A DNA stretch of 64,000 nt from Candidatus Woesearchaeota archaeon (GCA_016192995.1 JACPTB010000007.1:1-64000), one strand, 5' to 3'. Positions 51,460 through 60,549 are shown, counted from the first letter of the stretch. The notes: generated from the sequence alone by a model not told the origin. Translations and numbers: made by a program.

Positions 51460-52938
51460 ATGACCTTATCTATTGAAGATATGGCAATATTTTGCAAACA
51501 AAAAGGCTTTATCTATCGAAGCTCTGAGATTTATGGCGGTCTAGCAGGATTCTGGGATTTTGGACCGAGAGGAGTTGAGCTTCTTAATGCATTAAAAGCT
51601 TCATGGTGGAAATTCTTTGTTCAAACAAGAGAAGATATTGTTGGCATTGATGCCAGCATTATTTCGCATCCTAAAACATGGGAAGCTTCAGGACATGTAG
51701 CTCATTTTGGAGATCTGCTTCTTGTTTGTTCAAAATGCAAATACAGAGTCAGGGCAGATCATTTTGTTGGTGAACAATTAGGAATAGCAGCTGATGGTAT
51801 GATTGCTGATGAAATTAATAAAACCATTAAAGAAAAAAAGCTTGTTTGCCCTCAATGCAAAGGCGCGTTTAAAGAAGCAAATTCATTTAATCTTCTTTTT
51901 GAAACTAAAGTTGGTGCAAGCACTGAAACACATAATGTTGCTTATCTTCGCGGAGAAACAGCTCAAGCAATGTTTATGAATTTCAAATTAATTGCCGATA
52001 CCTGCAGAATGCAGCTTCCTTTTGGCATTGCGCAACTAGGAAGATGCTTTAGAAATGAAATTGCACCGCGTGATTTTTTATTTAGGTCACGAGAGTTTCA
52101 TATAGCGGAAATTGAATATTTTTTGCATCCCGATAACAAACACTGTTTGTTATTGGGTAAACGACAATTGCAGCTTCCAGTACAAGTTCTTGATACTTCA
52201 ACCCAAGCAAAAGGACAAGAAACTCTTAAAAAAATGACCATCCAGGATATGATTAAAAAAAACATGCTTGAAGAATGGCATGGTTATTTTCTAGCTGAAC
52301 AGTATCTATGGTTATTGAGCTTAGGGTTAAGTCCGGGGAAATTAAAAATACGCCAGCATGTCAAAACAGAGTTATCACATTATTCTTCAGCAACATTTGA
52401 TATTGATTATGCATTTCCCTTTGGAAGCAAAGAGATTGCAGGAAACGCTAATCGAGGACAATACGACCTTGGTCAGCATATGAAATTTAGCAGAGAGAAG
52501 CTCGAATTATTTGATGAAGCTTCTAAACAAAAGGTTGTTCCCTGTGTTATAGAACCAACATTTGGATTAGAAAGGGTATTCTTAGCAATACTTTTTGAAT
52601 CCTATCATGATGATAAAGAACGTGGGAACATTATACTGGCTTTAAAACCTTCTCTTGCTCCTATCAAAATCGGCGTCTTTCCTTTAGTAAATAAGCTGCA
52701 AGAAAAAGCTCGTGCTGTGCATGCATTGTTGAAAGATGATTTTCCTAGTCAATACGATAGTTCAGGGAGTATTGGACGGCGATATGCGCGGGCTGATGAG
52801 TTAGGAATTCCTTATTGCATTACCATTGATTTTGAAAGCTTAGAAGATGATTCAGTAACCATTCGTGATAGAAATACTACTCAGCAAAAACGCGTTAAAA
52901 TAGTTGATGTAAAAAAAGAATTATATAACTTAATCTAA
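51460..52938 (+). CDS. glyS: Glycyl-tRNA synthetase (archaeal/eukaryotic type)
   Basis: Class II synthetase charging tRNA-Gly, homodimeric type, 492 aa. Family features are GFIYRSSEIYGGLAGFWDFGPRG, HPKTWEASGHVAHFGDLL, a zinc-binding insert with CSKC and CPQC, YLRGETAQAMFMNF, FRNEIAPRDFLFRSREF and the C-terminal anticodon-binding domain (SGSIGRRYARADELGIPYCITID). The ATG at 51460 is preferred to the TTG two codons upstream, with a TATA-like TTTATAAATT about 30 nt before it. Confidence 0.95.
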   Translation: MTLSIEDMAIFCKQKGFIYRSSEIYGGLAGFWDFGPRGVELLNALKASWWKFFVQTREDIVGIDASIISHPKTWEASGHVAHFGDLLLVCSKCKYRVRADHFVGEQLGIAADGMIADEINKTIKEKKLVCPQCKGAFKEANSFNLLFETKVGASTETHNVAYLRGETAQAMFMNFKLIADTCRMQLPFGIAQLGRCFRNEIAPRDFLFRSREFHIAEIEYFLHPDNKHCLLLGKRQLQLPVQVLDTSTQAKGQETLKKMTIQDMIKKNMLEEWHGYFLAEQYLWLLSLGLSPGKLKIRQHVKTELSHYSSATFDIDYAFPFGSKEIAGNANRGQYDLGQHMKFSREKLELFDEASKQKVVPCVIEPTFGLERVFLAILFESYHDDKERGNIILALKPSLAPIKIGVFPLVNKLQEKARAVHALLKDDFPSQYDSSGSIGRRYARADELGIPYCITIDFESLEDDSVTIRDRNTTQQKRVKIVDVKKELYNLI

Positions 52939-53112
52939 TATTCCACATTCAAAATACTCAATCGGCTGCAATGAAATTTCGATTTTTGAACCGTCACTTC
53001 TTGTAAATACTACTTTTGTTTTGTTCTGCAATTGAGCTTGTTTGATAGTTTCGAGTATTTCAGTATCGTCCAAATCAACATCATCGAGTCCTAATAACAT
53101 TTTCATAGTCAT
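52930..53112 (-). CDS. Hypothetical small acidic protein, 60 aa
   Basis: A short unrecognised protein (MLLGLDDVDLDDTEILETIKQAQLQNKTKVVFTRSDGSKIEISL...) with a helix followed by a beta hairpin. It is convergent with glyS, overlapping 9 nt, and divergent from the membrane protein pair, with a 42-bp palindrome between. Confidence 0.55.
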   Translation of the reverse strand: MTMKMLLGLDDVDLDDTEILETIKQAQLQNKTKVVFTRSDGSKIEISLQPIEYFECGILD

Positions 53113-53201
53113 ACTATCATTCCTATCCCAGATCCTATAAATTAGACAGAGGTATCTCTACATAATATAGGACTTTAATAGTTTTTAGTCTTCTTTACTT
53201 A

Positions 53202-53243
53202 TAAATTTTCTGTTTAAGTAATATTACTTAAACAGAAAATTTA
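53202..53243. promoter_or_regulatory. Perfect 42-bp palindrome in a divergent promoter region
   Basis: Positions 53202-53222 are exactly complementary to 53223-53243, centred on GTAATATTAC, with arms containing CTGTTTAAG and CTTAAACAG. It lies directly upstream of the TATA-like AAATTTAAAAATT that would serve the gene at 53269. An operator or a cruciform-forming site is likely. Confidence 0.7.
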
Positions 53244-53268
53244 AAAATTACTTGAAATCTTGCTTAGT

Positions 53269-53883
53269 ATGGCTATATTTGGGAAAAACACTATTCAACA
53301 AAAGCAATCAAAAATATTCAATAAGAGAAATTTCATAGGTGGTTTCATTGTTCTTTTGATGATAACTAGCATTCTTGGGGTATTCCAAGGGAATACTCTA
53401 ACCACTAAATATAATAAATTTAAAATTAAACAAGACTTAACCACCAATAAATACACGGTAAAAGTAGATGGTAAAAAATATAGCTTTGATTTTCACCCGA
53501 CTAGTGTTGAATCAATTATTGTTGCACCTGAAATATTTCAAAGAATAAAACAAAGCAATATGCAATATCTTACCTTTAATCCAAGTGATCCTTTAATCAA
53601 TGAAATAGAATATACACGATTTTCTATGCAAAATTCTTTCCGAGATGCATTTTCAATATATTTAATTCCTGGAGTTACTAACCAAACAGAACCTTATACC
53701 ATGCTTCCTTTAATTACCTGTGTCAACGCAACTGATCTTATTAATGTTGTCGAGATGAAGCAAGGCAATGAAACAAAAGTCTATCAGCAAAATAATTGTA
53801 TTATCTGGGAAGCCCAAGACGGCTTTAGTTTACGGGAAATTAAAGAAAAAATCATGTATCAAATGCTTGGAGTTATGACCTAA
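53269..53883 (+). CDS. Membrane-anchored protein of a tandem paralogous pair, member 1
   Basis: A 204-aa protein with a cytoplasmic N-terminus, one membrane helix (about 24-42, FIGGFIVLLMITSILGVF) and an extracellular beta-rich domain. That domain contains MQYLTFNPSDP, LITCVNATDLI and a C-terminal NNCIIWEAQDGFS...IMYQMLGVM. The same landmarks recur in the next gene, so the two are diverged duplicates. Two cysteines may form a disulfide. Unknown function. The ATG at 53269 is near-leaderless. Confidence 0.65.
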   Translation: MAIFGKNTIQQKQSKIFNKRNFIGGFIVLLMITSILGVFQGNTLTTKYNKFKIKQDLTTNKYTVKVDGKKYSFDFHPTSVESIIVAPEIFQRIKQSNMQYLTFNPSDPLINEIEYTRFSMQNSFRDAFSIYLIPGVTNQTEPYTMLPLITCVNATDLINVVEMKQGNETKVYQQNNCIIWEAQDGFSLREIKEKIMYQMLGVMT

Positions 53884-54647
53884 TGGACAAAGAAGAACAT
53901 AAAAGAGTAGAGCATGCTCTACCTGAAAATTCTCAAGAGCAAAAGCCTACTGAACATGATATTAAGAAATATACGAGAAATTTTCTCATTGTAGCAGGTG
54001 TTATTATCATATTGTTTGGTGTGATTCTTGCTTTTGTAAAATTCTACAAACCACAAGATACTACCTTACCAAATCTCCATAAAGAGAATCTTAAAGGAAA
54101 AACATTGGCTACTGGAGAAAAAGGGTATGTGTACAATGGATTCAGCTTTGTACATCATAAAGGGAGTTGGTATACGCAAATCTTTTCACCAAGTAAGAAA
54201 ACAAAATACGATATTCCTCTCCATTATGGGCCGACGGACTTAGAAAATGTGTCTATTGATGGCAACTTCAAAGCGTTTTTTGATGCTATAATGGATAATA
54301 ACATCAGCAAATACCAAAACCAAGCATATCTTACCTTTAATCCGAACGAAGAAAACCTAACCTATGTCAATTTGGCAATTGGAGAGTTGAATATTAATTT
54401 CAGAAAAGTACTCAACACTCATCTTGAATTTGCCTGCACTGAAGAAGCTCCTGCCTGCGATTTGTATAATGCAACCATTGTTACTTGCTCCAATGCTTCC
54501 CAACAAACACCAGTATTTTATTTCAAATCAGATCCTGAAACAAAAGTACTTGAAAATAACTATTGTGTAACTATCCAAGGAACTAATGAAGAATTATTAC
54601 GGTCAGTCGATAGATTATTATATAAAATGTACTTAGTTATGGATTAA
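53883..54647 (+). CDS. Membrane-anchored protein of a tandem paralogous pair, member 2
   Basis: A 254-aa protein overlapping the previous stop by one base. It has a charged cytoplasmic N-terminus, a membrane helix (about 34-56, FLIVAGVIIILFGVILAFV) and an extracellular domain with AYLTFNPNEENL, IVTCSNASQ, ENNYCVTIQGTNE and the end LYKMYLVMD. These parallel the first member in the same order. Four cysteines are in the outer domain. The function is unknown; the pair probably forms a complex. Confidence 0.65.
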   Translation: MDKEEHKRVEHALPENSQEQKPTEHDIKKYTRNFLIVAGVIIILFGVILAFVKFYKPQDTTLPNLHKENLKGKTLATGEKGYVYNGFSFVHHKGSWYTQIFSPSKKTKYDIPLHYGPTDLENVSIDGNFKAFFDAIMDNNISKYQNQAYLTFNPNEENLTYVNLAIGELNINFRKVLNTHLEFACTEEAPACDLYNATIVTCSNASQQTPVFYFKSDPETKVLENNYCVTIQGTNEELLRSVDRLLYKMYLVMD

Positions 54648-54649
54648 CC

Positions 54650-55255
54650 ATGACCAAACAGCAGCATTATTATTCTGAAAAACAACGCAGTTCGTTAAAG
54701 CCAAACAAAATAACCTACAATATATTAGGAAATGAGCTTTCGATAACAACAGGAAGCGGTGTTTTTTCTAGAAAAAAAATTGATAGAGGAACAGAAATAT
54801 TGATTGAAAATGCGATCATAAAAGACAACGATCAAGTGCTTGATATGGGATGCGGCTACGGCATCGTTAGCATAGCTTTAAGTAAAAAATACAAAATTAC
54901 CTGCACCTTAATTGATATCAACCAACGCGCTCTTGCATTTGCAGCAAAAAATCTTAAACAAAACAAAGTAGAAGGAGAGATTATACTAAGCAATTTATAT
55001 GAAAAACTGTCCAAAACAAAAATATTCGATGCTATTCTTACTAATCCGCCGCAGCATGCAGGAAAAAAAATCTGTTTTCAATTAATTGAACAAGCGCCGT
55101 TGCATTTGAACAAAGGCGGATTATTACAATTAGTAGCCCGTCATAATAAAGGCGGCAAGCATCTTTCAGAACACATGAAACAAGTCTTTGGCAATGTCAA
55201 AGAAATTGCCATTGAATCAGGATATAGGGTATATGTGAGCGAGAAAAATGAGTGA
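54650..55255 (+). CDS. RsmC-like class I methyltransferase
   Basis: A 201-aa methyltransferase of the RsmC/RlmG group. It has the N-terminal GNELSITTGSGVFSRKKIDRGTE, motif I LDMGCGYGIVSIALSK, the acidic beta-2 end LIDINQRAL and the base-methylation motif NPPQHAGK. That NPP motif indicates N-methylation of a nucleic-acid base, likely rRNA. It overlaps the Nudix gene by 8 nt. Confidence 0.87.
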   Translation: MTKQQHYYSEKQRSSLKPNKITYNILGNELSITTGSGVFSRKKIDRGTEILIENAIIKDNDQVLDMGCGYGIVSIALSKKYKITCTLIDINQRALAFAAKNLKQNKVEGEIILSNLYEKLSKTKIFDAILTNPPQHAGKKICFQLIEQAPLHLNKGGLLQLVARHNKGGKHLSEHMKQVFGNVKEIAIESGYRVYVSEKNE

Positions 55256-55673
55256 TACAAAACTACCAAAAGTAGCAACAGGGATTATTATATATAATGA
55301 TAATAATAATAAAATTCTCTTAGTGCAATCCCATAAATGGCCTGGCAAATGGCTTATCCCTGGCGGTGGAGTTGAATGGGGAGAAACTGCAGAAGCATGT
55401 GCAATAAGAGAAGTGAAAGAAGAAACAAATTTAGATATCACTGATATAACATTAGTTGATGTTCAAGAAAGCATTTTCCCCAAAGAATTCTATCAGGAAA
55501 GACATTTTATATTCTTTGATTACACGGCAAAAGTGATAAACAACGGCAACAAAATCATATTAAATGAAGAATTACAAGAATACCAATGGATTAAACCAGA
55601 AGAAGCATTAGCCTTGGATTTGAATAATGACACGAGAAAGTTTCTTGAAAAACTTCTTAAGAGAATTGATTAG
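55248..55673 (+). CDS. Nudix hydrolase
   Basis: A 141-aa Nudix protein with an intact Nudix box (GGGVEWGETAEACAIREVKEETNLDI). The region IFPKEFYQERHFIFFDYTAKV resembles GDP-mannose mannosyl hydrolase-like members. Substrate uncertain; members clean up oxidised or surplus nucleoside diphosphate derivatives. It overlaps the methyltransferase gene and ends a small operon starting at 53269 or 54650. Confidence 0.87.
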   Translation: MSDTKLPKVATGIIIYNDNNNKILLVQSHKWPGKWLIPGGGVEWGETAEACAIREVKEETNLDITDITLVDVQESIFPKEFYQERHFIFFDYTAKVINNGNKIILNEELQEYQWIKPEEALALDLNNDTRKFLEKLLKRID

Positions 55674-55789
55674 TCATAAATCGGAAATAAATTATTTTTA
55701 GCTCTTTTAGTACTCTCCATGCTTTTAAGTACAAATCTACAAATAATTTAGTCAATAGTCTTATATATTTTTCTTGCTGTTGAAAATAT

Positions 55790-56284
55790 ATGACTGCAAC
55801 ACATCTCTATTATATGACTAACTTGCTTCCTCAATCTGCACTTGGGGCTGAAGCACGATTTCCATCTCCTTATAACCTTCGTTCTTCAGGGAGAGATAGG
55901 AGAGTACAACGAGGAAATACCTCAGTTGTGTATGATAGGCTTAATGCTGCATATATTCGACGAATGAATACAACAACACCTACTTCACATTCTTCAGGGG
56001 CAAAAGCGTATGGATTAGCATTTCTCAGTACTGCTGGATTTTTTCTTGGGTATGTTCTTGGCAATGAATTATCTGCGTCAGGTGATATAACCTTAGAGCA
56101 AGCGCTTGTTATCGGTATTCCAACAGGTATTGCTTGTCTTATTCCAGGATTAAGTAAAACAGATGGTATTGCACATAAACCTTCACCAAAAGAATTGTTC
56201 ATGGATGCAATTGGTTATACTGGTTTAACTGCAGGTATAAGCCTGGCTGGTTTAGGGTATGGACTTGTGGATAAATTATCTTGA
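55790..56284 (+). CDS. Hypothetical membrane protein, 164 aa
   Basis: An unrecognised protein with a polar, Arg-rich N-terminal half and two or three hydrophobic segments in the C-terminal half (AFLSTAGFFLGYVLGNEL, ALVIGIPTGIACLIPGL, GYTGLTAGISLAGLGYGL). A TATA box (CTTATATATTTTT, about 55759-55771) places the transcript start at the ATG 55790. An ATG at 55817 is an alternative. Confidence 0.55.
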   Translation: MTATHLYYMTNLLPQSALGAEARFPSPYNLRSSGRDRRVQRGNTSVVYDRLNAAYIRRMNTTTPTSHSSGAKAYGLAFLSTAGFFLGYVLGNELSASGDITLEQALVIGIPTGIACLIPGLSKTDGIAHKPSPKELFMDAIGYTGLTAGISLAGLGYGLVDKLS

Positions 56285-56302
56285 GAGAACTTTGTGCCTT
56301 TT

Positions 56303-56770
56303 TTATAATCCCAAAACTCTTCGCCAAATAGGGAGCGCTTGTCGATAGGCGTCCTGATAATATGGATCAGAAAAGATAATCTCTGCAATCTTTTTTATAT
56401 CAGGAAAAGCTTTCCTATACCAATCCTGCATGCGAACAGATTCTTCAACATATATTCTTCCATCACGCAAAAATAACGCGCGAGGATGACTAATAAAATC
56501 TGCAGTATATTCTCCCTCAGTAGCTAAACCAACACCAAGTGAACCTAATGATTTTACTTCAAGTTCTAATGGACCTTCCCCATCATCAACAACCACAGAT
56601 ACCTTACTATGAGGAGAAAATCGATATGTATTAGATTTATACCTCTCACGAACAACTTTAACAGAAGTGGGAATATCTAAACAACCAATTCTCCAAAATG
56701 ATACCATCCAAGGATTAACATAACTACCTTCAACAACTGCATTGAAACTTTTAGATTTAGATAAATACAT
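56303..56770 (-). CDS. Hypothetical protein, 155 aa
   Basis: An unrecognised protein. The ATG at 56770 lies about 25 bp after a TATATATAAAT TATA box (56791-56801 region), so it is preferred over the upstream ATG. The N-terminal two thirds look beta-rich (YKSNTYRFSPHSKVSVVVDDGEGPLELEVKSLG) and the C-terminus helical. No signal peptide. Convergent with the membrane protein gene. Confidence 0.55.
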   Translation of the reverse strand: MYLSKSKSFNAVVEGSYVNPWMVSFWRIGCLDIPTSVKVVRERYKSNTYRFSPHSKVSVVVDDGEGPLELEVKSLGSLGVGLATEGEYTADFISHPRALFLRDGRIYVEESVRMQDWYRKAFPDIKKIAEIIFSDPYYQDAYRQALPIWRRVLGL

Positions 56771-56831
56771 TACCTGAAGAAATATACTTGTATATATAAA
56801 TAATTGCCTCACTTAGTACGTAATAAGTCTA

Positions 56832-56970
56832 GTATTTTAGCGCCTACTTCTGTGAAGCTCTTCTTACCTCTTTATCGGGGATTTTTCGGGGTGCCAGAGA
56901 GAAAAATCCAATGAAATCTAGTCATCAAAAGCCGAACTGATGCCAAAACCGAGGCTATGCCGAGATTTTC
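56832..56970. repeat. Palindromic element, family copy downstream of the PIN gene
   Basis: This intergenic element matches the 62.2-kb copy over about 75 bp (TTTTAGCGCCTA..., GTGAAGCTCTT, GGGGATTTTTCGG, GTGCCAGAGAGAAAAATCC). Its right part matches the 36.0-kb copy (AAAACCGAGGCTATGCCGAG, inverted). On the minus strand the core would encode FFSLAPRKIPDK as in the other copies, but an extra base then breaks the frame. It lacks clean terminal repeats and appears degraded. Confidence 0.7.
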
Positions 56971-56981
56971 TACAGTGCCTG

Positions 56982-57467
56982 TCAATAAGCTAAATGTTTA
57001 AGTTCGTTATACACACTTATTCCGTATTTATCAAGAAAGTTCTCTAACTCAACCGTAAACAAATGATGTTTATCACGGGTTAAAACATCTGACTTTGTTG
57101 CAATCGCTGCAGCAATCAGCACTGCGTCACTGGGATCATGCACATGCATCAATAATTGCCGATCAATATCGCCCACAAACGAAATTTCCTCAAGCCTGTT
57201 GCCAGGATGTACTGGCAGATCAACAAATTGAAATTTTGCTTGTTTTAAAAAACTCCGTAATGATTTATTGATGTTATGATGTAGATGATGGTGAATATGT
57301 AATAACTCTTCAGCATTAAAAGAAGTTAAAGCTAAATTAGGAATGCCTGTTAATTTTTTATTAAATCCTTTATCCATGCAATGCACTAAAAAGCAGGTAT
57401 CAATCAGTACTAGATTTTTTGCTTTAGCTAAATTGATCTTTGACAGGGCATCGAGAAGTTCTTTCAT
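56982..57467 (-). CDS. PIN-domain ribonuclease-like protein
   Basis: A 161-aa PIN protein with the acidic residues expected for metal-dependent RNA cleavage: Asp in LVLIDTCFLV, Glu in FNAEELLHI, Asp in DPSDAVLIAAAI and Asp in VLTRDKHHL. PIN proteins serve as VapC-type toxins or RNA processing nucleases. No antitoxin gene is adjacent. ATG 57467 is preferred; an ATG two codons upstream is possible. Confidence 0.8.
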   Translation of the reverse strand: MKELLDALSKINLAKAKNLVLIDTCFLVHCMDKGFNKKLTGIPNLALTSFNAEELLHIHHHLHHNINKSLRSFLKQAKFQFVDLPVHPGNRLEEISFVGDIDRQLLMHVHDPSDAVLIAAAIATKSDVLTRDKHHLFTVELENFLDKYGISVYNELKHLAY

Positions 57468-57527
57468 GCACAAATTTTGAAGTTAAGAGTTTAAATAATT
57501 TGCTGTTTTTAAAATAAAACGTTATTT

Positions 57528-57696
57528 TGTAGGTGCATTAGTATATTTTAAATAGATTAAGGTTGTCAAAAGGTAGTTTACCTATCACGTCGAATGTATA
57601 AGGAACTTTAAACAAAAAGCTTAAAATTCTGTCATTTTGTAGGTGCATTACGAAACATTTATATATAAGCTAAAATGTTAAAATGTAGGTGCATTA
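57528..57696. promoter_or_regulatory. Three direct repeats in the PIN-Fic intergenic region
   Basis: TGTAGGTGCATTA occurs exactly at 57528-57540, 57638-57650 and 57684-57696. The first two copies are preceded by ATTT. The third overlaps the Fic start codon (ATG 57696) and lies about 25 bp after the TATA box TTTATATATAA (about 57659-57669). The copies are on the same strand, spaced 110 and 46 bp apart. Operator sites repressing Fic, and perhaps PIN, are likely. Confidence 0.7.
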
Positions 57697-58688
57697 TGTT
57701 TGTCAATAAAAGAATAAGAAACCATCAGGAATTTAAATATCTTGAACATAGTTTTAGAATAGGTCACACTGTAAAGAAAATAAGTATCTATCTACCGCTT
57801 AAGAAAACAATAAGTTTAGAGGAATTTGAAAAAAGAAATGAACATGAAATTAAAAAAATTGCTCAGGAAAGGGTTAATTTCATTAAGAAAACATATGATT
57901 TAAACAAATTTTTTGTCTATACAAATATTCTTCAAAATATAGAGTCTATAAGAACAAGCTTCCAAGTGATGATGGATCTTTTAGATGAAGCAGGTAAAAA
58001 GAGAGTCTATGATGAATTTATAAGGACATTCATCGTTAATAGCTTAGAAATGGAAGGCGGAACAGTAACATACGAAACTGCAAAAAAAATAGATTTGAAA
58101 AGATTGATTAAAAAACCTGATGAAGTAAATGAAGTAGATATTACGCTCTATAAAAATGTTCAGGATACTTATAAGAAGATGTCAGAATTAAGATTAAGAA
58201 GCGCCCACGATATTGCAAATGTCCATAAGATGATGTATCAGAATATCTATACTTTTGCTGGAAAATTCAGAAAAATAGAAGTAACCTTTGGCGTGACTGA
58301 GAATGCTATAACCTCAGACAGCAGGGATATAAGAAAAAGGTTAGTACTGGCGATACATAATTTCAAAAAAGATAAGAAAAACAAGTATCTCTTTGAAAAT
58401 ATTTTAAGATTTCATACTACTTATGAAGCAATTCATCCTTTTAGAGATGGAAATAGTAGATTAGGGAGATTATTAGTGGCAATGGATTTCTTCAAAGAAG
58501 GCTATCCACCTCCTATACTAAAAAAAACAAATGCTCAGGCATACAGATCATCATTAGTAAAAGCAATTAATTATAATAATTATACGTCCTTGTTAAAATT
58601 ATATTATAAAGTATATAAAAAGACTTGGTTTAAATTCTTTAAGCCACTTATTTACGAAAGTATAAGAGGCAATTCCAAACATATATAA
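57696..58688 (+). CDS. Fic-family AMP-transferase
   Basis: A 330-aa Fic protein. The catalytic motif HPFRDGNSR (247-255) is intact, so nucleotidyl or phosphocholine transfer to hydroxyl side chains is expected. An inhibitory-helix motif S-x3-E-G (S116, E120, G121) precedes the Fic core, indicating the self-inhibited class. The N-terminal 100 residues are basic and helical and may bind DNA, since repeated sites surround the promoter. The start at 57696 is leaderless; an ATG at 57675 is in frame. Confidence 0.88.
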   Translation: MFVNKRIRNHQEFKYLEHSFRIGHTVKKISIYLPLKKTISLEEFEKRNEHEIKKIAQERVNFIKKTYDLNKFFVYTNILQNIESIRTSFQVMMDLLDEAGKKRVYDEFIRTFIVNSLEMEGGTVTYETAKKIDLKRLIKKPDEVNEVDITLYKNVQDTYKKMSELRLRSAHDIANVHKMMYQNIYTFAGKFRKIEVTFGVTENAITSDSRDIRKRLVLAIHNFKKDKKNKYLFENILRFHTTYEAIHPFRDGNSRLGRLLVAMDFFKEGYPPPILKKTNAQAYRSSLVKAINYNNYTSLLKLYYKVYKKTWFKFFKPLIYESIRGNSKHI

Positions 58689-58724
58689 ATCCTCCATTTT
58701 TCTATGTTTTTAGGTGGTATAAAC

Positions 58725-59987
58725 ATGGATTCATCCCAACATTACGAAGTTAAAGATCTTAAATTAGCAGATCAAGGTTTCAAAAATATCGAATTGGCAG
58801 AAATGGAAATGGGTGCTTTAATGCATATTAAAGCAAAATTCTCCAAAGAAAAACCATTCCATGGATTAAGGATTGGTATGGCATTGCACGTTACCAAAGA
58901 AACTGCTGTTTTAGTGAGAACATTACAAACTGGTGGAGCAGACGTTGCAATTACTGGTTGCAATCCATTATCAACACAAGACGACGTTGCTGCTGCCTTA
59001 GCAAAAGAAGGCGTTAAAGTGTGGGCTTACAAAGGAGAAACCAAAGAAGATTACTATCGCTACTTAAATCACGTCATCAGCCAGAAACCGCATATTACTA
59101 TTGACGATGGCTGCGATTTAGTGTCTGAAATTCATATGAAACATAAAGAATTAATTCCCAGCATCGTAGGAGGTTGTGAAGAAACAACAACCGGCATTAT
59201 CAGATTAAAATCCATGGTGAGAGACCAGGCATTAAAATATCCTGTTATTGCAGTCAACGACAACAAAACAAAACATCTTCTTGATAATTATTATGGTACT
59301 GCGCAATCAACTATCGATGGTATTTTGCGGGCGACTAACATTCTATTAGCAGGCAAAAATGTAGTTGTCGTTGGTTATGGAAGCTGCGGCAAAGGCGTTG
59401 CGAAATCTGCAGATGGTCAAGGAGCAAATGTTATTGTAACTGAAGTTGATAATTTCAGAGCATTGCAGGCAAGATATGATGGATTTTCTGTTATGAAAAT
59501 GCAGGATGCTGCAAAAGTAGGCGATATTTTTGTAACGGTAACAGGAAATAAGCATGTGATCAGAACAGAGCATATCAAAACTATGAAAAACAGCGCTATT
59601 CTTTGCAATTCAGGCCATTTTGATCATGAGATTGATGTTGCAGGATTAAAAACAATAGCTTCAGCAACGAGAAAAATTCGTCCCTCTATGGATGAATTTG
59701 TTATTGGAGGTAAAAAAATATTCCTGCTTGGCGAAGGAAGATTAGTCAATCTAGCTGCAGCAGAAGGTCATCCATCAGCAGTCATGGCAACTTCATTTTG
59801 CGGACAAGCATTAGCATGTGAATACCTTGCAAAAAATAGAGGGAAAATGCCAATCGATGTTATTGAATTGCCATCAGAAATTGATGATAGAATTGCAAAA
59901 CTTCAGTTGCAAACAATGAATATTGAAATTGACATCCTCACTGAAGAACAAAAGAAATATTTGACAAGCTGGCAGGAAGGAACATAA
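58725..59987 (+). CDS. ahcY: Adenosylhomocysteinase (SAH hydrolase)
   Basis: NAD-dependent cleavage of S-adenosylhomocysteine to adenosine and homocysteine, relieving product inhibition of methyltransferases. It has TGCNPLSTQDDVAAAL, the substrate-site DDGCDL, NDNKTKHLLDNYYGTAQS, the NAD motif VVVVGYGSCGKGVA and SGHFDHEID. At 420 aa it is the short archaeal form. The ATG at 58725 follows AGGTGG by 9 nt and is preferred over 58704. Confidence 0.95.
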   Translation: MDSSQHYEVKDLKLADQGFKNIELAEMEMGALMHIKAKFSKEKPFHGLRIGMALHVTKETAVLVRTLQTGGADVAITGCNPLSTQDDVAAALAKEGVKVWAYKGETKEDYYRYLNHVISQKPHITIDDGCDLVSEIHMKHKELIPSIVGGCEETTTGIIRLKSMVRDQALKYPVIAVNDNKTKHLLDNYYGTAQSTIDGILRATNILLAGKNVVVVGYGSCGKGVAKSADGQGANVIVTEVDNFRALQARYDGFSVMKMQDAAKVGDIFVTVTGNKHVIRTEHIKTMKNSAILCNSGHFDHEIDVAGLKTIASATRKIRPSMDEFVIGGKKIFLLGEGRLVNLAAAEGHPSAVMATSFCGQALACEYLAKNRGKMPIDVIELPSEIDDRIAKLQLQTMNIEIDILTEEQKKYLTSWQEGT

Positions 59988-60065
59988 TACTTTTTAACAT
60001 TATTCTATTTTCTATAAAGAAAAAAAGTAAAAACATTTTTAAGTTATAATAACACAATACATAAT

Positions 60066-60461
60066 ATGGCTCTCGAAATAATCATCATAACGCTTTGCAT
60101 CATAGGGATTGTAGATTCTCTCTACACTGCATTCCAACAGCAATTCTCACAATTATTTGCCTATTGCTTCACTAAAACATTCAAACGTGTTGGATGCAAC
60201 GAAATTCTCCATAGCAAATATGCAAGATTATTTATTGTTCCCAATTCATGGTTAGGAATAATTACCTACGTATTATTAACAATAATATATGCTAAAACAA
60301 ATTATTTTTTATTAGGCGCGTTAATTGCAACGATTAGTTTAATAGTAAGTTATTATTTACTTTATATACAAGAATTTATTCTTAAGAAATTCTGCATTTT
60401 TTGTTTAATTTCAACAACCATAATGACGATAATAACGATATTGGGATGGATGTTAATATAA
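60066..60461 (+). CDS. Vitamin K epoxide reductase (VKOR)-family membrane protein
   Basis: A 131-aa protein with four predicted membrane helices. It has the VKOR landmarks: a loop cysteine (VGCNEILHSKYARL), PNSWLGIITY, and the active-site C-x-x-C in the last loop (KKFCIFCLIS). VKOR homologues reoxidise disulfide-forming thioredoxin-like proteins outside the membrane. No partner is adjacent, but several exported Cys-containing proteins are encoded in the window. Confidence 0.85.
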   Translation: MALEIIIITLCIIGIVDSLYTAFQQQFSQLFAYCFTKTFKRVGCNEILHSKYARLFIVPNSWLGIITYVLLTIIYAKTNYFLLGALIATISLIVSYYLLYIQEFILKKFCIFCLISTTIMTIITILGWMLI

Positions 60462-60549
60462 TTTGTATTCGGAAATCTTACGAAATTCTCGAAAATAATG
60501 ATGTTTTTTCGACGATAAATTTATTAATGAGTTCTTATTAATAATATCT

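Noticed and set aside
57528-57696. Possible CRISPR array in front of Fic
   Set aside because: Only three 13-bp repeats with unequal spacing (110 and 46 bp), one overlapping a start codon, and no cas genes. This fits operators and not an array.
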